Assembly (NCBI RefSeq): GCF_019424165.1 | Contig: NZ_JAHZAA010000044.1 | Coordinates: 1-18,208, forward strand | Direction of reading: 5' to 3' | From: Desulfovibrio sp. | GTDB taxonomy: Bacteria; Desulfobacterota; Desulfovibrionia; Desulfovibrionales; Desulfovibrionaceae | DNA length: 18,208 nucleotides | Part shown: piece by piece, positions 7,029-13,877 of the stretch | How the letters are laid out: each line of letters opens with the position of its first letter | How positions within the stretch are numbered: position 1 is the first letter of the stretch | Translations under genes and position numbers: made by a program | Notes under the pieces: generated by a model | The model's input: the letters and a program-made list of their open reading frames with translations, nothing else | Told to the model about the DNA's origin: nothing | Database searches by the model: none

Positions 7029-7169
7029 TCAGGGCGCACTGTAACGCAGTCGGCCACCCTGATCATAAAGAGCACATAAAGAACGGATGTCGCGGGGTAT
7101 TCATGCCACCCTGTTACCGTCGTGTTCGCGATTTGTCGGCAATTACCGACAAATCGCGTTTTTGTTTTT
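7029..7169 (+). ncRNA. Candidate small RNA or leader RNA upstream of the first chemoreceptor
   Basis: Between the trmJ terminator and a second very strong terminator (7127-7169) lie about 115 bases without a convincing reading frame but with structure. TCAGGG (7029-7034) can pair with CCCTGA (7057-7062), and inside it ACTG (7038-7041) pairs with CAGT (7047-7050). CATAAAGA occurs twice, 11 bases apart (7064, 7075), and GCCACCCTG occurs twice, 52 bases apart (7053, 7105). A terminator with no gene in front implies a short transcript. I see no clear promoter, so the 5' end is arbitrary. It matches no RNA family I can name. Confidence 0.3.
7127..7169 (+). terminator. Strong orphan Rho-independent terminator
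   Basis: CGCGATTTGTCGG (7127-7139) and CCGACAAATCGCG (7146-7158) form a perfect 13-base-pair stem with a six-base loop, followed by TTTTT-G-TTTTT. It works in the plus direction only. No gene ends just upstream, because the trmJ transcript already has its own terminator. Confidence 0.88.
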
Positions 7170-7222
7170 CCGTCCGTTGCGTGAAGACGGCAATATTTTT
7201 GTTCAGTTTTTTATCTATCCTT

Positions 7223-7251
7223 TTGACTCTGGAAATAATGCAATTTATAGT
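7223..7251 (+). promoter_or_regulatory. Sigma-70-type promoter of the first chemoreceptor gene
   Basis: TTGACT (7223-7228) and TATAGT (7246-7251) are 17 bases apart, five of six matches in each box, in AT-rich DNA. Transcription would start near 7258 and leave a leader of about 230 bases before the ATG at 7492. Confidence 0.6.
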
Positions 7252-7257
7252 CTTGTC

Positions 7258-7284
7258 TAAATAATTATCTCAGCCATCCGATAT
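7258..7284 (+). promoter_or_regulatory. Sigma-28 (FliA)-like promoter of the first chemoreceptor gene
   Basis: TAAATAAT (7258-7265), 11 bases, then TCCGATAT (7277-7284), against the consensus TAAAGTTT-N11-GCCGATAA: the core TAAA and CCGATA are both exact and the spacing is right. It lies directly downstream of the sigma-70 promoter. Sigma-28 control is usual for chemoreceptors. Confidence 0.5.
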
Positions 7285-7491
7285 GCTATTAAAATGCTCC
7301 GTTCATCAGAATGATTGATGATACCTGACAAGATATGTCTTCTTTATGATGTATCTGATTGTTTTTTATGCATATATTTTAATAAGGAGTTGTTTTTGTA
7401 ACAATTTTTATTCTGCGATGTGTATCTCCAGCGTGTTTTTATAGAGGCAATGAACATACTTTCAATATGCCGTAAGCATGAGGAGTGGCAG

Positions 7492-9522
7492 ATGCGTTTG
7501 AGCCTTACCCACAAATATGTCGGATCTTTGTTTTCAGCTCTCATTACCTGCTGTGCCGTTGTTCTGTTTGTATCCATCTATTATATGAAAAAGCCGATAG
7601 ATGAAGAATTGAGCAACAGCATACATCGCATGCAGAATATCGTTCATTCCGCCAATGAAATGACCATACAGCGTTTTGCCCAGAACGCCGCCTTTATCGC
7701 CACCAACGACCGACTGGCACGGGCCATGGCCTATAAGGATCACGCCGAGGTTTTTACCCTTGCTGAAAAGGCCATGAAAATGGCCGGATCGGACTTTATG
7801 TCTGTGACAGACGCCCAGGGGATCGTTATTGCGCGTGGGCATTCCAAAAGTAAATACGGCGACAGCATCGCCAAGCAGGAAACAGTTGCCAAAGCCATGC
7901 AGGGGGTTCCGGCGCAGGCTGTGGTGACCGGGCCGCTCAATCCCTTTACGTTACGCGCATCGCAGCCGGTTCTTTATGAAGGGCAACTGGTGGGAACCAT
8001 CTCCATCGGCGTATCACTCACCACCCCTGATTATCTGGACTGGCTGAGCCGGCTTGCCGGGGCTGCGGTCACTATTTTCAAGGGTGATACGCGCGTCATG
8101 GCAACCATTGTTTCTGACAACAAGCGTGCCGTGGATACAAAGCTGGAGGCGCCGGATGTCATAAACGCCGTGCTTGAGCGTGGCGAAACAGTCTTTGTGC
8201 AAAATGCCATTCTTGGTGTTCCGTATCAGTCTGCATACTGGCCGGTGAAGGCTGCCGATGGCAAGATTGTGGGCATGTGGTTTACGGGAGCGCCAATCGC
8301 TGAACTGAAAAAGCTTGAAAATGAGGCCATTGTCACAGCCGTCAGCGTGGCAGCGGCATTGCTGCTGGTACAACTGGGCATTTCAGTCTTTGTGGGCTTG
8401 CGGGTAAGCGCGCCGGTACGCAAAATAACCAGCTACGCTCTTGAAGTGGCCGATGGCAAGCAGGACAGCGTGCTCACGGTGCGCGGTTCTGATGATATGG
8501 GTATGCTCGCCGATGCCTTGCGCAGCATGGAAAAAAATTTGCGCACGCTGGTATTTGAGGCCGCGGAAAAAGCCAGAGAAGCCGAAAAGTGTGGCGAGGA
8601 ATGCAAGCTGGCAATGAATGAAGCGGAGCAGGCCAAGGCAAAGGCAGAGCAGGCCAGGTGCGACGGCATGTCAAGCGCGGCAGCGCGTATTGAAGAGGTT
8701 GCCGCCAAGCTCGGCAGCTCGGTTTCGGATATTGCCGAGCAGGTGGAAAATACTGATGTTGCCCTGAGCCAGGCTGTGTCCAGGCTTGCCGAAATAGCTT
8801 CGGCTATGGAAGAAATGAACTCCACTGTGCTTGCTGTTGCCCGCAATGCCGGCGGCGCTGCGGACATTTCAGATGCGGCGCGCAATCTGGCAGAAACGGG
8901 TTCCAGCGTGGTTTCGCAGGCCGTATCCAGCATCCAGCAGGTGCAGCGGCAATCACTGGGCCTCAAGGGCGGCATGACGCAACTCGATGAGCACGCCAGG
9001 GCCATCAGCCGTATCATGAGTGTTATTTCCGATATTGCCGATCAGACAAACCTGCTGGCTCTTAACGCGGCCATTGAAGCGGCCCGCGCAGGCGATGCAG
9101 GCCGCGGATTTGCCGTTGTGGCCGACGAGGTGCGCAAGCTGGCGGAAAAAACCATGACGTCCACTACAGATGTGGGCGACGCCATCCGTGCTATCCAGTC
9201 CAGTGCAGCCCAAAGCATTCAGCAGGTTGATGAAGCCGTGAGCAATATCTCTGTAGCCACAGAATATTCCAATAAATCCGGCCAGTCACTGCAAGAAATC
9301 GTGGGCATGGTGGACAAGACCGCTGACGAAGTGCGCGCCATCGCTACTGCCAGCGAACAGCAGTCAGCCGTAAGCGACGAGATCAACAAATCTATCAGTG
9401 ATGTGAACTATCTGACCGGAAACACTTCTGAATCCATGAAGGTGGCCCTGCGCGAGCTTGATGAGCTGCGTCATCAGACCCAGAGCCTGATGGATCTGGT
9501 GGAAGCCCTGAAAAAATCCTGA
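7492..9522 (+). CDS. Methyl-accepting chemotaxis protein with double-Cache sensor (first of tandem pair)
   Basis: 676-aa inner-membrane chemoreceptor that passes a periplasmic ligand signal to CheA/CheW. The ATG at 7492 follows AGGAG (7481-7485) by six bases and matches the start of the paralogue downstream; longer N-terminal extensions have no counterpart there. Order of domains: membrane helix 11-30, periplasmic sensor 33-275, helix 281-303, HAMP about 303-355, Ala/Glu-rich coiled coil 355-395, and signalling domain 400-676. The highly conserved hairpin tip DQTNLLALNAAIEAARAG lies at 517-534. The sensor shows two Cache-like halves: SDFMSVTDAQGIVIARGH through GTISIGVSL, then AAVTIFKGDTRVMATI through GKIVGMWFTG. 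This is compatible with the Cache_3-Cache_2 type. No C-terminal CheR-binding pentapeptide is present. The ligand is unknown. Confidence 0.95.
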   Translation: MRLSLTHKYVGSLFSALITCCAVVLFVSIYYMKKPIDEELSNSIHRMQNIVHSANEMTIQRFAQNAAFIATNDRLARAMAYKDHAEVFTLAEKAMKMAGSDFMSVTDAQGIVIARGHSKSKYGDSIAKQETVAKAMQGVPAQAVVTGPLNPFTLRASQPVLYEGQLVGTISIGVSLTTPDYLDWLSRLAGAAVTIFKGDTRVMATIVSDNKRAVDTKLEAPDVINAVLERGETVFVQNAILGVPYQSAYWPVKAADGKIVGMWFTGAPIAELKKLENEAIVTAVSVAAALLLVQLGISVFVGLRVSAPVRKITSYALEVADGKQDSVLTVRGSDDMGMLADALRSMEKNLRTLVFEAAEKAREAEKCGEECKLAMNEAEQAKAKAEQARCDGMSSAAARIEEVAAKLGSSVSDIAEQVENTDVALSQAVSRLAEIASAMEEMNSTVLAVARNAGGAADISDAARNLAETGSSVVSQAVSSIQQVQRQSLGLKGGMTQLDEHARAISRIMSVISDIADQTNLLALNAAIEAARAGDAGRGFAVVADEVRKLAEKTMTSTTDVGDAIRAIQSSAAQSIQQVDEAVSNISVATEYSNKSGQSLQEIVGMVDKTADEVRAIATASEQQSAVSDEINKSISDVNYLTGNTSESMKVALRELDELRHQTQSLMDLVEALKKS

Positions 9523-9554
9523 CCCTCGTCTGATTTTTGCGGGCCATGTCAAGA

Positions 9555-9597
9555 AGGCCGCAATTCCTTGTTCCGGAATTGCGGCCTCTCTGTTTTT
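9555..9597 (+). terminator. Rho-independent terminator after the first chemoreceptor gene
   Basis: AGGCCGCAATTCC (9555-9567) and GGAATTGCGGCCT (9575-9587) form a 13-base-pair perfect stem with a seven-base loop and a T-run at 9593-9597. The second receptor must therefore have its own promoter. Confidence 0.92.
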
Positions 9598-9694
9598 ACC
9601 CGGAACATGACCGCAAAACGAAGACCTTTCGGGGCGGACTGTTACATGACGGCTGGAACAAGGGAAGTGGTGTGGAGCGAACGGCTTTATGCTG

Positions 9695-9729
9695 CGGCAG
9701 GCTCCACCTGCACCTGATGCAGCCTGCCG
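9695..9729 (+). repeat. Nested inverted repeat (structured RNA or protein site)
   Basis: CGGCAGG (9695-9701) pairs with CCTGCCG (9723-9729), and within it CTGCA (9708-9712) pairs with TGCAG (9718-9722) across CCTGA, leaving a six-base bulge on one side. No T-run follows. It lies in the 712-base gap between the two receptor genes, in its GC-rich first third. The open frame here (9537-9839) has no family features and I do not call it a gene. Confidence 0.4.
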
Positions 9730-9831
9730 AGCATGCCCCTGTAATTGCTGATAGAGGGCCTGGGGCGAGGTGTGGGGTCAGAAAAATCCGTTATAAAAAG
9801 TTTTTTTTCACAATTGATGGTGTGTTTTCTG

Positions 9832-9859
9832 TTGCCTAATATGCTTATATAATTATATT
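9832..9859 (+). promoter_or_regulatory. Weak candidate sigma-70 promoter in the gap between the receptors
   Basis: TTGCCT (9832-9837), 16 bases, TATATT (9854-9859). It lies just before the AT-rich inverted repeat at 9875 and about 190 bases before the orphan terminator at 10049. It could drive a short RNA or a long leader of the second receptor. AT-rich DNA gives many such matches by chance. Confidence 0.25.
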
Positions 9860-9874
9860 TTATTTTTACTTTGA

Positions 9875-9906
9875 AAAAATGTTTAATGTAATATTTAAAC
9901 ATTTTT
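9875..9906. repeat. 12-bp perfect AT-rich inverted repeat upstream of the second chemoreceptor
   Basis: AAAAATGTTTAA (9875-9886) and TTAAACATTTTT (9895-9906) are exact reverse complements separated by eight bases. A smaller palindrome, TTGAAT-ataaa-ATTCAA (9905-9921), adjoins it. The symmetry suggests a dimeric regulator site or a hairpin. It lies about 330 bases before the receptor start. Confidence 0.5.
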
Positions 9907-10048
9907 GAATATAAAATTCAATACACTGTATTTGCTGGTAAAATTTTTAAAACGGATATGCATGTTTTGGCTTGTGTGAAATCTTGGTTTGCTTTCTGCT
10001 CTATTTATTTTTAAGTTCGTGCCGAAGAATATAGTAATACTGAATATG

Positions 10049-10085
10049 CCCGCCTTGTTATTTATAAAACCAATGGCGGGTTTTT
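10049..10085 (+). terminator. Orphan terminator-like hairpin in the leader of the second chemoreceptor
   Basis: CCCGCC-TTG (10049-10057) pairs with CAA-T-GGCGGG (10071-10080) around a 13-base AT-rich loop, followed by TTTTT. No coding sequence lies before it in the gap, so it either ends a small RNA or attenuates the receptor transcript. Confidence 0.55.
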
Positions 10086-10154
10086 GAGATGTGCTGATGA
10101 GCGGCGTCAAGGCTGGGGGGCCTTTGCGTGAATTCTGCTCCTTTTTGTAAAACA

Positions 10155-10178
10155 ATGCCCTGTCGTGTGGCAGGGTAT
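10155..10178 (+). other. Hairpin in the 5' leader of the second chemoreceptor
   Basis: ATGCCCTG and CAGGGTAT pair (eight base pairs with one G-T) around TCGTGTGG. It lies about 56 bases before the ATG and has no T-run, so it looks like a leader stem rather than a terminator. Confidence 0.3.
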
Positions 10179-10234
10179 AGCGTTTTGTGAATCATATATA
10201 TTTATAAAATAACTTTTTGTTGCAAGGAGGGGGC

Positions 10235-12262
10235 ATGCGCATAACGCTCACGCACAAGTATGTGGGTTCGCTATTCGGCGCTCTGATTACCTGCTGTGGG
10301 GTGGTGTTATTTGTTTCCATTTATTTTATGAAGGTCCCCATTGAAGATGAGCTGGATAAGGGCATCCGCCGTATGCAGAATGTCATTCTGGAGGCCAACG
10401 AGGTCACCAGCAAGCGCTTTGCGCAAAGCGCCGCCCTTATTGCCAGCGACAGCAGCATGGTACAGGCCATTGTGCACAAGGATCATGCACTGGCCAGAGA
10501 GCTGGGCGGAAAAAGCATGAAAATGGCCGGGTCGGACTTTATGACCATCACTGATGAGTCCGGCAAGGTCATCGCCCGTGGCCACTCCGATAAATATGGC
10601 GACAGTGTGACCAATCAGGAAACAGTGGTTATTGCCCTCAAAGGGCAGCCCGCTGCGGCTGTTGTGGCGGGTACTGTTGTTCCTTTCACGATCCGGGCCA
10701 GCCAGCCCGTGGTTTATGAGGGGCGGGTAGTGGGTTCCATTTCCATCGGCACCTCTCTGGTAACGCCTGCCTATCTTGACTGGCTCAAGCAGCTTTCGGG
10801 CGTCAACGTTACGATTTTCAAGGGCGATACCCGGATCATGACCACGATCATGAGTGACGGGCAGCGTGCCGTGGGCACAAAGCTGCAATCGCCGGAAATT
10901 ATCGATGCCGTGCTGAGAAAGGGCGAAGTATACTACACCCATAACACTATTCTTGGGGTAGCCTATAACTCTTCCTACTGGCCGGTCAAAGATGCCAACA
11001 ACCAGATCATCGGCATGTGGTTTGTGGGTATGCCCATGAGCGACCTGCAAAAGCTTGAGCACGACGCGATGGACAAGGCCATCCTGGTGGCCTGTGGCCT
11101 GCTTGTGGTGCAGCTTACCCTGTCGGTGATCCTGGGCCTGCGGGTCAGCGCTCCTGTGGGTAAAATTACCCGCTACGCCCTTGGTGTGGCCGAAGGCAAG
11201 AAAGATCTCACCCTTGATGTTTACAGCAAGGACGATATGGGCCAACTGGCCAACGCCTTGCGCCAGATGGAAGAAAACCTGCGCCGTCTGGTTCAGGATG
11301 CAAGCGAACAGGCCGAACAGGCACGCCGGATGGGCGAAGAGGCGCAGCAGGCCATGGAAGAGGCCAAACAGGCCCAGGCCCAGGCTGAAATTGCCAAGCG
11401 TGAAGGCATGATAAGCGCTGCTGCCCAGATAGAGGGCGTGGTTGAACGCCTTAATGCTTCCATAAACGACATTGCGGAACAGGTGGACAATACCGGCGGC
11501 GCGCTGAGCCATGCCGTGGCCAGGCTGGCGGAAACCGCGACAGCTATGGAAGAAATGAACTCCACCGTGCTTGAGGTTGCCAAAAATGCCGGCGGCGCTG
11601 CGGATGTTTCGGCCTCGGCCAAGCTCAAAGCGCAGGCAGGCTCCGAAGTAGTGTACAAGGCCGTGGACGGCATACAGGAAGTGCAGCGTCAGTCCCTGGC
11701 CCTCAAGGACGGCATGACCCAGCTTGATGAGCATGCCAGGGCCATTAACCAGATCATGAGCGTCATTTCCGATATTGCCGACCAGACCAACCTGCTGGCG
11801 CTCAACGCGGCCATTGAAGCGGCCCGTGCGGGTGAAGCCGGCAGGGGGTTTGCTGTTGTGGCCGATGAGGTGCGCAAGCTTGCGGAAAAAACCATGGCCT
11901 CAACCACAGATGTGGGCAACGCCATCCGCGCCATCCAGCAAAGTGCCTCGCAGAGCATTCAGGAAGTGGAGCTGGCTGTGCACAATATCGCTTCTGCCAC
12001 AGACTTTTCCAACAGGTCCGGCGAGGCGTTGCAGGAAATCGTGGGCATGGTGGACCAGACCGCGGACGAAGTGCGCGCCATTGCCACCGCCAGTGAGCAG
12101 CAGTCCGCCACCAGCGAAGAGATCAACAGATCCATCGCTGATGTGAACCATATTGCCGCCACAACCTCTGAATCCATGCAGTTGGCCATGACCGAGCTTG
12201 AGGCCCTGCGCAAGCAGGCCCACAGTCTGGTGGAACTGATTGAACACATGAAAAACGCCTAG
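10235..12262 (+). CDS. Methyl-accepting chemotaxis protein with double-Cache sensor (second of tandem pair)
   Basis: 675-aa chemoreceptor, co-linear with the 676-aa one upstream; the only visible length change in the sensor is one residue (HSKSKYGDS versus HSDKYGDS). The ATG at 10235 follows AAGGAGGGGG, an excellent ribosome binding site. Domain order is the same: helix 11-30, double-Cache sensor to about 274, second helix about 280-302, HAMP, Ala/Gln/Glu-rich coiled coil, and signalling domain with DQTNLLALNAAIEAARAG. Sensor positions differ between the copies in the ligand-facing halves (for example TGPLNPFTLRAS versus AGTVVPFTIRAS, FVQNAILGVPYQ versus YTHNTILGVAYN), while the signalling tip is nearly identical. 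This suggests duplication followed by change in ligand response. It ends at a bidirectional terminator. No sigma-28 box is visible in its leader. Confidence 0.95.
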   Translation: MRITLTHKYVGSLFGALITCCGVVLFVSIYFMKVPIEDELDKGIRRMQNVILEANEVTSKRFAQSAALIASDSSMVQAIVHKDHALARELGGKSMKMAGSDFMTITDESGKVIARGHSDKYGDSVTNQETVVIALKGQPAAAVVAGTVVPFTIRASQPVVYEGRVVGSISIGTSLVTPAYLDWLKQLSGVNVTIFKGDTRIMTTIMSDGQRAVGTKLQSPEIIDAVLRKGEVYYTHNTILGVAYNSSYWPVKDANNQIIGMWFVGMPMSDLQKLEHDAMDKAILVACGLLVVQLTLSVILGLRVSAPVGKITRYALGVAEGKKDLTLDVYSKDDMGQLANALRQMEENLRRLVQDASEQAEQARRMGEEAQQAMEEAKQAQAQAEIAKREGMISAAAQIEGVVERLNASINDIAEQVDNTGGALSHAVARLAETATAMEEMNSTVLEVAKNAGGAADVSASAKLKAQAGSEVVYKAVDGIQEVQRQSLALKDGMTQLDEHARAINQIMSVISDIADQTNLLALNAAIEAARAGEAGRGFAVVADEVRKLAEKTMASTTDVGNAIRAIQQSASQSIQEVELAVHNIASATDFSNRSGEALQEIVGMVDQTADEVRAIATASEQQSATSEEINRSIADVNHIAATTSESMQLAMTELEALRKQAHSLVELIEHMKNA

Positions 12263-12290
12263 CAGTGTCAGGGGCCATGCGGCCCCATAG

Positions 12291-12342
12291 AAAAATACAA
12301 GCGCCCCTTCCGTTTGTGCGGAAGGGGCGCTTGTTGTTTTTT
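12291..12342. terminator. Bidirectional terminator between the second chemoreceptor and ychF
   Basis: AAGCGCCCCTTCCG (12299-12312) and CGGAAGGGGCGCTT (12319-12332) form a perfect 14-base-pair stem with loop TTTGTG. T-runs lie on both sides: TTTTTT at 12337-12342 for the receptor, and on the minus strand TTTTT (12296-12292) for ychF, whose stop lies about 185 bases away. A smaller stem GGGGCC-ATGC-GGCCCC (12271-12286) precedes it on the receptor side. Confidence 0.9.
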
Positions 12343-12419
12343 GTACAGGGGGCTCTTTTCAGAACCACAGTGGCCGTGATTCTTGCCGGACCGAAAGCGC
12401 CCGGTAATTCAGGCAATTT

Positions 12420-12545
12420 TTACCCTGCTGCCATGTCTGGTGGCTCTGGTGCACAAACTCCCGCAGCGCAGAAGGCCAGGTGCGGACAGTCAGGACACTT
12501 CAGACAGGCAGTTGCGCTAAACGTTGAAAAGAAAGTGCATGACAT
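12420..12545 (-). CDS. Possible small cysteine-rich protein overlapping the end of ychF
   Basis: A 41-codon frame, reading out of the 3' end of ychF in the next frame. The ATG at 12545 has AAGG six bases upstream; a further in-frame ATG lies at 12551. The product contains ACLKCPDCPHLAFCAAGVC, a cysteine pattern C-x2-C-x2-C-x5-C-x4-C suggestive of metal binding, and ends APEPPDMAAG. It would use the ychF transcript and the shared terminator at 12291-12342. A frame this short arises easily by chance and I recognise no family, so the call rests only on the cysteine spacing and the start context. Confidence 0.22.
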   Translation of the reverse strand: MSCTFFSTFSATACLKCPDCPHLAFCAAGVCAPEPPDMAAG

Positions 12546-13620
12546 CCCCATCCTTGACCACATATTCTTTGCCTTCCACGCGCAGCACGCCGCTGGCGCG
12601 GCAGGCGGCCTCGTTTTCGTGGCTCATGTAGTCCTGGTAAGAAATGACCTCGGCACGGATGAATCCGCGTTCAAAGTCCGTATGAATAACTCCGGCAGCC
12701 TGGGGCGCCTTCCAACCCTTGTGAATGGTCCAGGCGCGCACTTCCTGGGGGCCGACCGTAAAGTAGCTGCAAAGCCCCAGCGTTTCGTAGCCGGTGCGGA
12801 TGATGCGCACAAGGCCGCTTTCGGTAATGCCGTACGACGAAAGCATTTCGGCCTGTTCGGCATCGGACAGCCCCTGCAGCTCCTCTTCCAGCTTGGCGCA
12901 AATGCAGGCAAAGCCCGCGTTGCACCCGGCGGCAAAGTTTTTGAGGGTTTCCACAAAGGCGTTGCCCTCGGCCACGGCGTTTTCGTCCACATTGGCGCAG
13001 TAAATAATGGGCTTGGCTGTGAGAAGGCCCAGTTCACGCCACGAAGTCAGAAAAGCCTCGTTACCTTCCGGCAGGACAAATTCGCGGGCGGCCTTGCCGT
13101 CATTGAGGTGGGTCAGCAGGGTCTGCATCACTTCGGCGGCCGCCTTGGCGTCCTTGCTGCCCTTGGACATCTTTTGCAGGCGTTCAAGGCGCTTTTCAAC
13201 GCTTTGCAGGTCGGCCAGCAAAAGCTCCGTCTCAATGGTGTCCACATCACGCAGGGGGTCAACGCCGCCGTCAACGTGAGTGATGTTTTCATCCTCAAAG
13301 CAGCGCACCACATGGACTATGGCCGCGCATTCGCGGATGTTGCCCAAAAACTGGTTGCCGAGGCCTTCACCTTTGCTGGCTCCCCGCACAAGACCGGCAA
13401 TGTCGATAAAATCCACACTGGCGTTGATGGTTTTTTGCGGTTTGGCCTTGTTTGTCAGGTCCTGCAGGCGCGTGTCCGGCACGGCCACCGTAGCCTTGTT
13501 CGGCTCGATGGTGCAGAAGGGGTAGTTGGCGGCCTGGGCGTTCTGGGCCTTGGTAAGGGCATTGAAAAGGGTGGACTTGCCCACGTTGGGCAGACCGACG
13601 ATACCTATGCTGAGGGCCAT
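12517..13620 (-). CDS. ychF: Redox-regulated ATPase YchF (Obg-family)
   Basis: 367 aa (E. coli YchF is 363), a cytoplasmic ribosome-associated P-loop NTPase that prefers ATP. The ATG at 13620 follows AGGAG on the minus strand at five bases; longer frames upstream have no ribosome binding site. Motifs: G1 GLPNVGKS (9-16), G3 DIAG (73-76), and NVDE (210-213) in place of NKxD, the change behind YchF's ATP preference. A helical insert (about 130-200) separates G3 and G4, and the C-terminal TGS domain covers about 285-367, ending VKDGDVMHFLFNV. It is monocistronic except for a possible small overlapping frame at its 3' end. It reads towards the second chemoreceptor, with which it shares a terminator. 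Confidence 0.97.
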   Translation of the reverse strand: MALSIGIVGLPNVGKSTLFNALTKAQNAQAANYPFCTIEPNKATVAVPDTRLQDLTNKAKPQKTINASVDFIDIAGLVRGASKGEGLGNQFLGNIRECAAIVHVVRCFEDENITHVDGGVDPLRDVDTIETELLLADLQSVEKRLERLQKMSKGSKDAKAAAEVMQTLLTHLNDGKAAREFVLPEGNEAFLTSWRELGLLTAKPIIYCANVDENAVAEGNAFVETLKNFAAGCNAGFACICAKLEEELQGLSDAEQAEMLSSYGITESGLVRIIRTGYETLGLCSYFTVGPQEVRAWTIHKGWKAPQAAGVIHTDFERGFIRAEVISYQDYMSHENEAACRASGVLRVEGKEYVVKDGDVMHFLFNV

Positions 13621-13805
13621 GCTTTCTCCTGAATTGTCACCAGTCAAGACCCGGCGGGCGTCCGGACCGCACATGCGCGGCTGCTCCGGAGGAGTGTTTT
13701 TCGGGTCGGTATCCGTACTGACCTGCCGTCATGAAGCCGTGCTGTTTGCAGGCTGTCTTATGGCAGGGGCTGGCGCGGCGGCGAAAGATTTCAGCGGGCC
13801 TTGCC

Positions 13806-13846
13806 AACAAGTCGAGGCCCGGCGCATGCGCCGGGCCGGGCTTGTT
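13806..13846. repeat. Large GC-rich inverted repeat between the FlgO-like operon and ychF
   Basis: GGCCCGGCGC (13816-13825) and GCGCCGGGCC (13828-13837) flank AT, making a 22-base perfect palindrome. An outer pair AACAAG (13806-13811) and CTTGTT (13841-13846) lengthens it. It starts 32 bases past the stop of the second FlgO-like gene on the minus strand, where a terminator is expected. No T-run follows, so it may act with Rho or as an mRNA 3' stabiliser. Confidence 0.6.
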
Positions 13847-13877
13847 ATAGACAGAACGGGCCGCCAAGGCAAGAAGC

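Noticed and set aside
9537..9839. 100-codon open frame after the first chemoreceptor
   Set aside because: It spans that gene's terminator, has no ribosome binding site, and its product shows no domain, signal or repeat.
9986..9999. GG-N10-GC sigma-54-like spacing in the second chemoreceptor leader
   Set aside because: Only the GG/GC dinucleotides and a few flanking bases match (TGGTTT and CTGC). The CAC of the -24 box is absent, and it lies over 230 bases from the gene.
10018..10026. GCCGAAGA as a sigma-28 -10 box for the second chemoreceptor
   Set aside because: Six of eight -10 bases match, but at the correct spacing the -35 region (CTATTTAT) matches only three of eight.
10307..11734. 475-codon open frame on the minus strand
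   Set aside because: Antisense shadow of the second chemoreceptor gene, with a His/Gly/Leu-rich product and no recognisable domain.
12265..13632. 455-codon open frame on the plus strand
   Set aside because: Antisense to ychF. Its 5' part crosses a bidirectional terminator stem, and the product has no domain pattern.
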